Assembly: GCA_031553565.1 (NCBI GenBank)
Contig: JAVBLK010000039.1
Span: 1 to 34,513, forward strand
Direction of reading: 5' to 3'
Length of the DNA stretch: 34,513 bases
Source of the DNA: JAVBLK01 sp031553565
GTDB lineage: Bacteria; Bacillota; Clostridia; Christensenellales; DUVY01
The position numbers and the translations under genes were made by a program. The notes under the pieces were generated by a model. It saw only the letters and a program-made list of their open reading frames with translations, was not told the origin of the DNA and searched no databases. This document shows, in pieces, positions 16,269-26,200 of the stretch; the first letter of the stretch is position 1, and every line of letters starts with the position of its first letter.

Positions 16269-18269
16269 TTAAATCCAGTCTGTATTATACGTGCAAGGCC
16301 TCCAGGTAAACGATGCGGCTCCGAAATTTTCGATCTTTATGCAGTCCATTGCCGGTCCAAAACACCTGCCGTCCAAAATGTTATTTTCCTTTATGACCAA
16401 TTCGACTTTATTGTTGCCTGCAACAAGATTCAAGCCGCTTGCGGCAACAACACAATCCACAAAGTCGCCCATGTGTTCGTACGTACCGCTTAATTGGAAG
16501 CTTGTATACGGAAGAGATATGCCGTTTACGCGGATCTCAAACGCGGCCGGCGTGATATTTACATTCCCGCCTTCTGACGCAATCCTTACCTTCAGGCCAG
16601 CGCCCGTTACAGCCTGTGAAGACGTAAAATTAAACGTATAAATATTACGCCCTAGCGTCCATCCGATGAAGTACCCGTTGCTTGCATCAGGGCTGTCGTT
16701 CTGGATAACGCCTTCCTCGAACCTGCTTCCCGACCACCCTTCTCCTGTAATGCCGGTAAGATCTATGTATTCGGCTTCAAATATACCGTTTGCTACCGGT
16801 GTGATCTTCTCTTGGATGCGCATGTAAAAATATGCGTCAACCGAAGTATAACCTTCCGCGCTTGCCGTCACGGAGAACGTCGCCTCTTTCGACGATTTCG
16901 CCGGAGTACCCGACAGCTGCCCGCCCGGGCTTACACTCAAGCCTGCGGGGATCCCCGATTTCACGGTGTAAGTAATAGGCACATTGATCCCGTCCGGCGT
17001 TACTGCATTTGCGATCGACCGCGTATAGGAAGTGCCTACCGTCGCTATCTCAAGCCTGCCGGAAGGAAATTTAAGTTTTGCAAAAGCTACCGTCAAGGTA
17101 AACGACGCCGTTACGGATTCGCAGCCCTGCGCACCGGCGACGACATTGAAGGTGAATGTTCCCGCCGCGGGCGCGCCGTTTTCACTGCTCAGCGTCCCGT
17201 TGGGAAGTATCTCAAGATCCCCGGGCAAGGTGCTGCCGGGCGCCAATGCGTAGCTGACGGGCATACGGTTGCTTGCTGTCGCGCCCGAAACCGCTTCCTT
17301 GAATTCGATACTCTCGTTGACGTAAACCGTTGAAATCGCCTTTGGATTATAGGTGATCACTCCGTCAAAAAAGCCTTCAATTGCCGGAAGGATATTTATC
17401 CTGAAAACCGCTTCGACGGAAACATAACCTGCGGCAGACGCCACAATTGTGAACTCGCGCCCCGAAAGCCGCTCGTCGGGAGTTCCGCTCAAAGTGCCTT
17501 TTGAGGACAGCGAGAGGCCGGAGGGCAGAGTGCTTCCCGCCTTCAGCCCGTACGTAATGACGTCCGCTCCCGTTGCCGTTGCAAGGCTGGCGTTGTAATA
17601 TACGCCGACCCTGCCGTTTACAAGCTTTGTCCCCTCGTAATCTATCCAAGGCTCAACTACCTTTATGGTAAAATCGGATGTTACGGATTTACAGTCATTT
17701 GCGGATGCCGTTACCGTAAAGGTCCTTGTTTCCCCAAGTGTTGTAGGAGTGCCGGTGATCGCCCCGTTATCAAAAGATAATCCCGCCGGCAAGAGGTCGC
17801 CGCTTTTCAAAGTATATGTAACGGCGCCGGCCCCGCCCGAAACGGCGATCTGTTGATCATATTCTCTGTCCGGCGCCGAATTGGGAAGGTCTGTCAGCGT
17901 ATACGCCAAAGTCCCTTCCTCGATCGAAGGGATACTGAATTCGGCTTCGACAGATTTCAATCCTTCGGCGCTCGCAATAAACGTAAAGACCGAAGGAGAC
18001 GACGTCTTATTGACCGGCGTACCCGTTATCAAGCCGGCGGCGTTCCAGGATAGTCCCGACGGCAAAACGCTGCCTTCCTTCAGCTCATATGTAACGGTAA
18101 CGCCTTCGGGAGCCTTTTCCAGCTCCACAGACTGCTCATATGCGGCGCCCACTTTTCCCGCTGCAAGCACCGAGCCCTTATATTTTAGCGTTTTACCGCA
18201 GGCGGTCAATCCCGAACAAAATATGATCAAAGACAGCGCCGCGCACAAAAATCTGATCGCTTTTTTCAT
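16269..18269 (-). CDS. Lipoprotein with five Ig-like repeats and a CBM-like end module
   Basis: A 666-residue lipoprotein: lipobox LTAC (Cys24), then five He_PIG-type putative Ig domains of ~90 residues (about 30-465). Each has a GxVGxxYxxS opening, a LPxGLSxxxxGxxxGTP core and an xFTVxAxAxGxxSVxAxF strand. After these, residues about 475-666 form a module that starts FEAEYIDLTGITGEGW and matches the lipoprotein at 201-890, keeping YFIGW, KVRIASE and the GPAMDCIK ending. The likely role is a cell-surface glycan-binding arm, inferred from the FEAE-type module and the rigid repeat stalk. ATG at 18269 has GGAGGG upstream. It is the first gene of a two-gene unit with the GH3 at 13089-16232; a TATAAT box on the minus strand at 18346-18341 is a candidate -10. 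Confidence 0.9.
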   Translation of the reverse strand: MKKAIRFLCAALSLIIFCSGLTACGKTLKYKGSVLAAGKVGAAYEQSVELEKAPEGVTVTYELKEGSVLPSGLSWNAAGLITGTPVNKTSSPSVFTFIASAEGLKSVEAEFSIPSIEEGTLAYTLTDLPNSAPDREYDQQIAVSGGAGAVTYTLKSGDLLPAGLSFDNGAITGTPTTLGETRTFTVTASANDCKSVTSDFTIKVVEPWIDYEGTKLVNGRVGVYYNASLATATGADVITYGLKAGSTLPSGLSLSSKGTLSGTPDERLSGREFTIVASAAGYVSVEAVFRINILPAIEGFFDGVITYNPKAISTVYVNESIEFKEAVSGATASNRMPVSYALAPGSTLPGDLEILPNGTLSSENGAPAAGTFTFNVVAGAQGCESVTASFTLTVAFAKLKFPSGRLEIATVGTSYTRSIANAVTPDGINVPITYTVKSGIPAGLSVSPGGQLSGTPAKSSKEATFSVTASAEGYTSVDAYFYMRIQEKITPVANGIFEAEYIDLTGITGEGWSGSRFEEGVIQNDSPDASNGYFIGWTLGRNIYTFNFTSSQAVTGAGLKVRIASEGGNVNITPAAFEIRVNGISLPYTSFQLSGTYEHMGDFVDCVVAASGLNLVAGNNKVELVIKENNILDGRCFGPAMDCIKIENFGAASFTWRPCTYNTDWI

Positions 18270-18353
18270 TTATATCCCTCCGTTAAGCATAAAACTGTAT
18301 ATGTAACGGCGCATGTAAAACCGCGCCGATAATTTTCAAAATTATAAACCTTG

Positions 18354-18385
18354 CCCCTCACGGAAATTTTACTTTCCGTGAGGGG
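18354..18385 (-). terminator. Hairpin terminator after the 1249-residue GH3 gene
   Basis: CCCCTCACGGAAA and TTTCCGTGAGGGG pair perfectly (13 bp) around a 6-base loop, 37 bp past the stop codon at 18422. The following minus-strand tract (CAAGGTTTATAATTTTG) is only moderately T-rich and overlaps the candidate -10 of the next unit. Confidence 0.7.
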
Positions 18386-18421
18386 ACCATAAGGTTTAGT
18401 TAAGGAAGATGATAATAGGTT

Positions 18422-21400
18422 TTAAACTGTCTTAGCCCGTTTTTTGGCAAATACTACGACCGCGCAAGCAAGCAGCCCGAACACAGAAGCTATCGCCGCG
18501 CTTGAAGAATTACAGCCGGATCCTTTGCCCTCGAGTTCTTTGATCTTGTCTTCAAGGCCTTTTATTTTGTCCTCAAGGCCTTTTGCCTTGTCCTCAAGGT
18601 CCTTGTTCTTGTCCTCAAGGTCATCTATTTCATCCGCATAGTCCGGGGTAACAATTGCAGCCCCGACAGTGATTGTAAATGTGGCTTCGGCCTCGGGAAC
18701 GCCGATCGCGCTTGCCGCAACCTTGAATGTAGCCGTGCCTGCCGCCGTCGGCGTGCCGATTATCGTGCCGTTGCTGTCAAGGACAAGCCCTGCAGGCAGT
18801 GACCCGCTTACCAGCCTGTATGCTACGCCGCCCGCGAAAATGCTTTCGGCGGTAGCGACCGAGCCGACATAATTTGCGCCTACATTGCCCGCTGCAAGAG
18901 CGCCGCCCGCGTATCCGACGCCAGAAATATAGATATTGACATTGTCTCTGCGGTAAACGTTGTTGTTTATAAGAGCCTCGACAACTATTTCATATTTTCC
19001 GGGAGCAGCGTTATTGGCGTTGCCGGATATCGTACCTTTTTGTACGTCAAGCTTGAAGCCGGCGGGAAGCTCCCCGATAACGTTGTATGCCCTGACATAC
19101 CTGTAATTATGCGACGAATAGGTTGTATCTTCGTATCCGGTAGAGTAAGAAGAAACGTCCGTCGAGAAGCGTTCACCGGAAGCATAGATCTCGTGGTCGC
19201 CTTTATACTGAGGCATAGCATTGGTTCTGCTCACTGCGAACATTACGTTATGCGCCGCTTTTCTGATAGCATTCACCAGCGTAGGATCTGTTGCGTCATA
19301 GACCCAATTAACGTTTGCCGCCATGATCTTGTCGTTGCCGGCGATAGTCATCGACGCCATGCCGTCCGCGCGCGAAAACTCGCCCCACGCCCAGTCGGTG
19401 ACCATGTAGCCCTCGAAGCCCCATTCGTTGCGGAGGATTTCGGTTGCAAGGCCGTAATCCGCGCCGCACACCCAAGTTTCGCCGAAAGCGTTGTTAGACG
19501 ACATCATACCAAGCGCGCCGCCTTCTTCAACGGCGATCTGGAACTGCTTCAAAATAATTTCGCGCGCCGTCTGCTCTGTAAAGTAGCGCACAAGCTGTGT
19601 TTCGTTCTCTTCCTCGCGCGCAGCAAAATGCTTGATGACTGCGATGCAGCCTCTGCTTCTCAGGCCTCTTGCCTCGGCCGCGGCCATCCTGCCGCCGAGC
19701 AAGCCGTCTTCGGAGTAATACTCGTTATTCCTGCCCTCAAATAAGCTGCGGTGGTAATTGACGCCCGGGGCGTAGATCGCGTTAAAGCCGTGCACCAATC
19801 CTTCTTCGCCTTTCGTTCTGCCCATTTTTTCAACAAGCTCGTCATTCCACGTTGCCGCAGTCACGGCGGAGCTTGCGTAGTATCCCAGATGATTGCTTGT
19901 ATAAGCCGCCGGAACTTCATTCGAACCGGCTCCGACCCAGCCGTACGGCCCGTCGCATTCAATTATTCTGGGAACGCCCAGCGCGGGGTAAGCGGGCGTC
20001 TCGAAACGTCCGGCCGGTGTAGTGAATCTTCTGAGCTGGTCAATAGTAAATTGATTCAGGAAAGTCTGCCACATCGGATCGTTCTTAGGGACATTCATAA
20101 GCTGGTACAGACGGATAAGCCCGGCTTCGTTCCCAACTGCGGGGCTTGCCGCCTGCGTGGGCAGCGTAGTATATTCCCAAGGCTTGCCCGCTGCGTAATT
20201 GTCTGCTTTGTTGTGCTTATTGGCTGCCTGAGCGGTATATCCCAGCGTGTCGCGGTATGCCTGCGTTATTACGCGCTGCGCTCTTGTCAATGTTTTCGGG
20301 AACGTGCCGACAAAGTCCTCTCTGGACATTTTTTGAAGTATTTTGTTGTCCGCGGGGCCGGCAGAGTGTGTGAGCTGGGGCACCATTTCATATCCGGTAT
20401 ATTCGCTGTGCGTTATTTTCAGGCCGCCCGCGCCGACGTTATAAGCCGTCTTGATGCCTGCAGTATTTCTCCATGCGTCGTTAGAATTTTTGCCGACGTA
20501 GATATTGTATGTTCCTGCGTCCAGCTCGTACCCCTTGAAGCTGTTGCTATTAGCGTCGTTGTAATCGAATGACGCCATAGACCTTACCTTAAGGGTCAGC
20601 GTAACCGTTTCGGAATATCCGGGCTGCAACAGTGAAGTTTTATCATAGTCGCCCAATACTACATGCGCTTTTTCTACGCCGCCGGCAGTATAAGGCGCGT
20701 TGTAATAAAGCTCTACAACGTCTTTACCTGCGACCGTACCGGTATTGGTAACTTTGACTTTGATTTCGATCTTTCCGTCCGCCGTCAATGCCGTGCCGGC
20801 AGCGGGGGTTTGGCTTACCAGCTCCCACTGGAAATCCGTGTAGGACATTCCGTATCCGAAGGGGAATACTACGGAGTCGTCATACCAGGCGTTTGCGTTT
20901 GCTGATTTGTCGCTCTTTGCCGTAAAAGTGCCGTCCACCTTATGGAGCTTTCCGTCCTCGCCGTTGCCGTTCATATAAACGTATCTGCCCGCGGCAATGT
21001 CCGCCGCGATCGTCTCGTAATAACGGTATCCAACATAGATGCCTTCGTTGATCGAGGAATAGCCCTGCCGGCTGCCGTCGGCGCTGACGTTCCAAACCTC
21101 AAGTGTGCCGCTGACATCCTTATAAAATTTGTTGTCCATCGCAACGCCGTCTGCATCGGTCAGATGGGTGTTGTTTGAAAAGCTGAAATAAGTGGGATCC
21201 GCAGTGAAATCGGTATACGCGATATCTACGGTTTTCCCGGACGGGTTTATACTGCCGCTTAGGATCTTGCCCAAGGAAACCAAGCCGGTGCGGCCCGGCG
21301 CGCCGATCCAAATCGCCCCGTCAATGCCGTATTCTTCATCAAAAAGAAAATCGTATTCAAACGAGATCGAATTGAAAACAACAATAGTTCTGGTAAAGTT

Positions 21401-22171
21401 CTGCGCCTTTACATATCTCAACAAACTCTTTTCGTTTTCGCTGAGCTCTAATAAATGCTTATAGACTCCGGTGCCTGCCGCGCCATTCGCTGAATTGTCA
21501 GGGAGCCTTCTGTCTTCGTACCTGAGCGCCATGTCGCCGTTTTCCCTGCCCGTTCTGGTAATAACGATAAGCGCCACGTTCTTATGACTGATAAGGCTGT
21601 TGCCGCTGCCGGTCGACCAAACGATGCCTTCCGTGTCAGCCGCGATAGTTTCGCCTGACGTTTCGCGGACCTCGCTTTGGGAAGTGCCGCCTGATCCGGA
21701 CCTTGTATTGGTTTCATAGAACGTCTTTAAGGACGCGTTGACGTCATACCCGGCGCTGGCAAGAGATGTATGAAGGTCGACCCTGCCGTTGCCGGCCGAG
21801 CCTGCCGATACGCTCCCGCCATAAACAAAGTTTGCGTCAGCCGATTGCTTGCCGAACACGCTGATACCTGTTTTCACAGACCGGTTGTTGGGGTTCAACG
21901 ACGTCAGCGGGATTGGCAAAGCCTTGGCGCCCCCGTCGATTGAGTCGTTTTTAAGCAGCGTAAAGCCTTCGGCTGTTACCGCCTGGTTCAGTTCCGCCGA
22001 TTTAGCCAGCGCTTCTACTTTGTCCATCTCTGGAATAAGTTCCTCGCGTGCTGCGGCGCTCGCCGACAGTCCGGGGAAAAATGCCGTAAGGCACAAACAT
22101 AAAGACAGGCACGTTGCTAAAATAACGCGCATCTTTTTTTTGCGTCCGGCCGTTTCCGTTTTGTTTCTCAT
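18422..22171 (-). CDS. Surface GH3 glycoside hydrolase with Ig-like repeats, coiled coil and anchor
   Basis: The start is the ATG at 22171, with GGAGG six bases upstream; an in-frame TTG at 22183 would overlap that site. The product has 1249 residues. Signal peptide about 1-42; GH3 C-terminal domain (TAEGFTLLKND; TRTGRENGDM with probable acid/base Glu210); FGYGMSY; Fn3-like domain (GKDVVELYYNAPY); TIM barrel about 690-955 with IECDGPYG, NYHRSLFEGRNNEYYSED and nucleophile Asp926 in MVTDWAW. The usual KHFAxNDQE motif reads KHFAAREEE here. Two Ig-like repeats follow, then about five heptads of the (D/G)LEDK(I/N/A)K type (about 1180-1215), GSGC, a membrane segment and KKRAK. It is transcribed alone: the terminator at 22383-22424 lies before it and 18354-18385 after it. 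Confidence 0.95.
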   Translation of the reverse strand: MRNKTETAGRKKKMRVILATCLSLCLCLTAFFPGLSASAAAREELIPEMDKVEALAKSAELNQAVTAEGFTLLKNDSIDGGAKALPIPLTSLNPNNRSVKTGISVFGKQSADANFVYGGSVSAGSAGNGRVDLHTSLASAGYDVNASLKTFYETNTRSGSGGTSQSEVRETSGETIAADTEGIVWSTGSGNSLISHKNVALIVITRTGRENGDMALRYEDRRLPDNSANGAAGTGVYKHLLELSENEKSLLRYVKAQNFTRTIVVFNSISFEYDFLFDEEYGIDGAIWIGAPGRTGLVSLGKILSGSINPSGKTVDIAYTDFTADPTYFSFSNNTHLTDADGVAMDNKFYKDVSGTLEVWNVSADGSRQGYSSINEGIYVGYRYYETIAADIAAGRYVYMNGNGEDGKLHKVDGTFTAKSDKSANANAWYDDSVVFPFGYGMSYTDFQWELVSQTPAAGTALTADGKIEIKVKVTNTGTVAGKDVVELYYNAPYTAGGVEKAHVVLGDYDKTSLLQPGYSETVTLTLKVRSMASFDYNDANSNSFKGYELDAGTYNIYVGKNSNDAWRNTAGIKTAYNVGAGGLKITHSEYTGYEMVPQLTHSAGPADNKILQKMSREDFVGTFPKTLTRAQRVITQAYRDTLGYTAQAANKHNKADNYAAGKPWEYTTLPTQAASPAVGNEAGLIRLYQLMNVPKNDPMWQTFLNQFTIDQLRRFTTPAGRFETPAYPALGVPRIIECDGPYGWVGAGSNEVPAAYTSNHLGYYASSAVTAATWNDELVEKMGRTKGEEGLVHGFNAIYAPGVNYHRSLFEGRNNEYYSEDGLLGGRMAAAEARGLRSRGCIAVIKHFAAREEENETQLVRYFTEQTAREIILKQFQIAVEEGGALGMMSSNNAFGETWVCGADYGLATEILRNEWGFEGYMVTDWAWGEFSRADGMASMTIAGNDKIMAANVNWVYDATDPTLVNAIRKAAHNVMFAVSRTNAMPQYKGDHEIYASGERFSTDVSSYSTGYEDTTYSSHNYRYVRAYNVIGELPAGFKLDVQKGTISGNANNAAPGKYEIVVEALINNNVYRRDNVNIYISGVGYAGGALAAGNVGANYVGSVATAESIFAGGVAYRLVSGSLPAGLVLDSNGTIIGTPTAAGTATFKVAASAIGVPEAEATFTITVGAAIVTPDYADEIDDLEDKNKDLEDKAKGLEDKIKGLEDKIKELEGKGSGCNSSSAAIASVFGLLACAVVVFAKKRAKTV
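18527..18622 (-). repeat. 21-bp tandem repeat encoding coiled-coil heptads
   Basis: About 4.5 copies of a 21-bp unit (plus-strand core CTTGTCCTCAAGG) encode the seven-residue motif LEDKxKx near the end of the GH3 gene. Each unit equals one heptad, so copy-number change would lengthen or shorten the coiled-coil stalk without shifting the frame. Confidence 0.85.
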
Positions 22172-22204
22172 CTTTACCTCCAAGATAATTTTTATCGTTT
22201 AACG

Positions 22205-22350
22205 GGATCGGCTCCCGCAAAACATCGCTTGAAATTTACGCTTTTGCGCCGCACTTGCAAAGTGACGCCCGCAAAACTTTCTTACGTAATTTTTCCCGGC
22301 ACAGAACAAAAGTGGCTTTGCCAAACTAGTGATTTTGTGGCTGCCGGGTC
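22205..22350 (-). promoter_or_regulatory. Structured leader upstream of the 1249-residue GH3 gene
   Basis: The ~200 bp between the terminator at 22383 and the GH3 start hold several stem-loops. An outer stem CCCGGCA (22295-22301) pairs with TGCCGGG near 22345, with inner ACAAAA/TTTTGT arms, and encloses a small TGGC-TTT-GCCA hairpin. A CACTT-GCA-AAGTG hairpin lies near 22252-22264. The word CCCGCAAAAC occurs twice (22214-22223 and 22268-22277). I match it to no riboswitch class and see no clear promoter. The leader is longer than those of the neighbouring genes. Confidence 0.4.
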
Positions 22351-22382
22351 TTTTGCTGCGATTTTTTCCTAGTGCATAAAAA

Positions 22383-22424
22383 AATTGTGCGCGGGAAAAG
22401 CATATCTTTCCTTCGCGCACAATT
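22383..22424 (-). terminator. Terminator of the two-component/GH3 operon
   Basis: AATTGTGCGCG pairs with CGCGCACAATT, with further GGAAAAG/CTTTCC pairing inside. On the minus strand the stem runs into ATTTTTTTATG, a classic T tract. It lies about 50 bp past the stop of the response regulator at 22473 and separates this operon from the next GH3 gene. Confidence 0.92.
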
Positions 22425-22472
22425 AAATCATATATTTACAGCTTTGTATTAACTTTTTCCTGAATCGCTACT

Positions 22473-23201
22473 TCAAATACCCGAATCGTACATGTTCTTT
22501 GCGTGATAACTCATGATCGCATCCAGAACATTTTTCCTTTGCGGGCGGCTTACAAAGATTTTGTAAGGGCCAACCGCCAGTTCCCTGCCGGTAAGCGAAT
22601 CGACGTATGCCAAATTCAGAATGTGGCTCCTGCCGCACCTGATAAAGCTGCTGCCCGCAAGTTCCCCTTCAAACTTATTCAAAGACCCCGTCACAGAAAA
22701 AAATTCGTCCCGGGTATAGATCGTAACTTTATGGCTGAAACATTCGATATAATAAATATCGCTTGCGGCTACTTTCTTCATGCCGTTTTTAGAGGGCAGC
22801 AGTATATGGTATTGCTTCCTGGCGGCTTCAAGCTTTCCGGCAAGCTTTCTCAGCAGCTCGCACAGGACGGGATAAGATACGGGTTTCAAAATAAAATCGA
22901 GCGCGTTGACCGAATAGCCTTCAACGGCGTATTGCGCCAGGTTTGTCACGAATATCAGGATAACCTCGTTATCCAGCTTGCGGATCTCTTTTGCCGCAGA
23001 CATGCCGTCAAAACGCTTCATTTCGATATCCAAAAAAATTATGTCGTAGTACGGCTTATATTCCCCGACTATTTCGTCGCCGTCGGAAAACCTGTCAACG
23101 GTGAAATGCTTTCCGCTTTCTTCGGCAAATTGTTTGATGTAGCCGGTAAAAGCCCCGGCGGTTTTATCATCGTCTTCAACTACAGCAATTTTTATCGTCA
23201 T
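22473..23201 (-). CDS. LytTR-family response regulator (second of two)
   Basis: A 242-residue cytoplasmic regulator of the AgrA/VirR type. Receiver domain about 1-122: acidic pocket EDDD (9-12), phosphorylation site Asp58 in FLDIEM, Thr in FVTN and Lys in ILKP. LytTR DNA-binding domain about 135-235: KNGMKKVAASDIYYIECFSHKVTIYT, the typical opening of this domain, and FIRCGRSHILNLAYVDSL in the middle. ATG at 23201 has GGGAGG ten bases upstream. It follows the GH3 gene by 30 bp and is the last gene before the terminator at 22383-22424. It resembles the regulator at 27758-28459 in layout and motifs, so one kinase may serve two regulators. Its targets are probably within this cluster (inference). 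Confidence 0.95.
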   Translation of the reverse strand: MTIKIAVVEDDDKTAGAFTGYIKQFAEESGKHFTVDRFSDGDEIVGEYKPYYDIIFLDIEMKRFDGMSAAKEIRKLDNEVILIFVTNLAQYAVEGYSVNALDFILKPVSYPVLCELLRKLAGKLEAARKQYHILLPSKNGMKKVAASDIYYIECFSHKVTIYTRDEFFSVTGSLNKFEGELAGSSFIRCGRSHILNLAYVDSLTGRELAVGPYKIFVSRPQRKNVLDAIMSYHAKNMYDSGI

Positions 23202-23231
23202 TTTACATTTTCCTCCCGTTACTGATAAAGC

Positions 23232-26200
23232 CTATATTTTTTCTGTTTCCCTGTATTTGTCCGGATGCTTCTTTTCATCAAGGTGACGCAAGACTATCCA
23301 TGCGATCATGCCCGATATTATCGTATAAGTTACTGCGTCTGCCGCTATCAGCCAGATCTTCCAGGGCGATATGTCGTAATAGATGATGGAACCCGGCGGC
23401 GCATCCTGCATCATCATAGAATTGACTATGGTATAAGCTATATTGTGAAGCGCGCGGCGCATCACGTTCCGGGCAGTGGGACTGTCGTAATCCTTCATTC
23501 CCGAGTTGCTGCTTCCTAATAAATATAAATCCCCTCCCGCCCGGAAAACCAGATCTCTGATCCTGTCCGGATCGGGGCTTATCCATGGGGACATATCCGT
23601 GATCACCGTGCCGCAAAAATTCCATTCGTCGCGCAAAAGACCGGTCAATAATTGGTAGTTGCCGTGTGCTACCGTCGGGCCGATGTTAACTTGGGCAGCC
23701 ATAACCGCGGTCGCGGCGCGCATCGTCTTTGTCGATATAGTCCCTTTTTCATCGCTTGTATACTTAATGGTCATACGCGCTTCTTTGAACGCGATTTCAA
23801 AGGCCTTAAAATATAGTTCGCGCATTGCCTGCTCCGTCGCCCATGTATGAAGTACGAACGGCCTGTTCGTTTCCTGGTCATTCAGTGCGAAATGCTTGAC
23901 ATGGCAATACATCCCCTGGCTTCCGGCGCCGCTGATGACAGCCGCAGCAAGCTTTCCCGATAAAACCGGATCCTCGGAATAGTATTCAAACGTGCGCCCG
24001 GCAAAAGGCGAACGGTGCAGATTTATCGCGGGAGAATACCATCCCGACTGCCCGACGGCCATCGCTTCCCGCGCGAAAGCTTTTCCAAGCTCCTCCATAA
24101 GACTTACGTTCCAGGTAGCGGCCATAAGCGGGCCATAGCCGTGAGCCGCCGTTTTTAATGAGCTGGCGTTGCCGTCTGCCTTGATGCCGTTTATGCCGTC
24201 GTGCTGGCGGGCAAACGGGAGGCCGACGGAATTGACGCTTTGAGTCTGGTATGCCGCGCTGCATAACAATTCGGTAATGCTTTTCTTTTCACCCTCCCAG
24301 TTGATTTGGTCAAGCAGGAGCTGCCAATTCTCATCGTAATAATCCTTGCCGCGCATATCCGCCAGCGTCAATCCGTTGTTCTGATCAGATACCGGCATTG
24401 TATCTTTATATATCTTACTGCCTTCTATATTGCCAAGCTCCTTATCAGCCGCAACATCGAAGCTCTCCTCAATGCCTAATAAGCTTTTAAACTCCGCGCC
24501 GATCTCTTTCTTTCTGCCCGCGCAGGCTGCCGGAAAAGTATTTGACCAGTCGGATCTGGAAAGTACCTTGGATTCCTTATTCATATAATCGCTGCCGGGC
24601 TGGAACAGGTTTGTCGCGGCTTTATATTTACTGGCCGGATCGACAGCCGCTCTGGCGGGATAATTCAGGATATTCCCTTCCCCATCCATCGCAGATTGCG
24701 CGTCTCTTTCGCTTTTACGCGGGTTTTCACCGTCGTACCAGACGGTTTTATTGTTGCGCCATACCCTTTCCCCGATAATATCATGGCTGTTATGGTTTAA
24801 CGATATCGCGTAATCGCCTTGTTCCAGCACGTAACAACCCGTAGTCCCGTCCGGATTGCCGCGGGTATAGCAATAAGAGGCCATATCTTCTTTCAAAAAT
24901 GAAAGCCTTATTTCCTCGTGATCCCCGGGGCGGATATTATCGGTCTTGGCAAACGCGATAAGATTTGCCGCAGCTTTTTCTATCTTCATTGATGCAGATG
25001 CCGGAGTATACGGCGGATCATAATATACTTGCACAACTTCTTTTCCTGCTTTGGAGCCCGTGTTTTCGACTTTAACAGTCATTGTGATATTCTCGCCGCT
25101 GTCGGAATAAGAGACGATCGATTGTTTAAACTCCGTGTAAGACAAACCGTATCCGAACGGGTAGGCTACGGCGCCCGGCGTCTTTATCGCGCCCTTTCCG
25201 TCAAGCTCGCCGTAAGTAAAGTTGGTGTCTATTGACGCCGCGGTTTCATAATATCTGTAGCCTATATAAATATCTTCCTGGTATTCAATAAAACAACGAT
25301 AAAACGTATCTCTCCCATCCGTGTCCTTACCGGCAAAACTTTTGGGGGTACTGAGCAAGTGGTCGCGGTAAACGGTATTTGTATAATAGAATTCTCCAAA
25401 ATTCTGATACGACGGGTCTTTTGTAAAATCCGCAGGAAAAATATCGACAGTGCGCCCGGAAGGATTCACTTCGCCGGTCAAAACCCTGCCCAAAGAGTTA
25501 AGGCCCTTTCCCCCCGGATGCCCGACCCATAAAATAGCGTCCGCTTCCGATTCGCCGCCCATGATCGGCATAAGCTCCATTGCTGCCGACGCTATAAAAA
25601 CGACGACAACCTTAGCACAATTATTCTTAACAAATTTAACCGTGTTTTTCTCGTTGACTGTCAGCGCCAGATAATGAGGCGTGCCGTCGGTATAGCCGTC
25701 ATATTTTTTATCGCTGTTTTCCTGTCCGGAGCGCGTTATAAAAACGATGCCCACGCTGTCCGACACCGCCGATTCAATGCCGCCGTAAACAGACGTATCG
25801 TATTCGTAGATCCTGCTGTCGCCGCCGAAGGAACCGCTCCGCGCCGGAATAGTCCCGGGCGCCTCCGAAATGGCGGCGGGACGGCCCAAGGCGCTCATCC
25901 TGTCTGCTGCGGCGTTGTTTACCGCAAAATATTCCGAAAGGCTGTCAGACGGCTTTACGGGATCCACGGTGTTCTTGGCGGAACCGCTTCCGTTTTGGCC
26001 GTATACCGGCGCTAAATACCCTCTGCCGAACGGCGCGACCTTGCTGCCCCTGGCGAGGGGCAGGACCCCGTTGTTTTTTAAAAGGATCACTCCCTCATCG
26101 CTGACTTTTTCCGCCACCTCATACGAGGAGGCTTTTGTGGCCTCCCAATCGTTATATCCGTCGTAATACTTGGCGTTCCAATCTTTGGTCCCTTCAGGGC

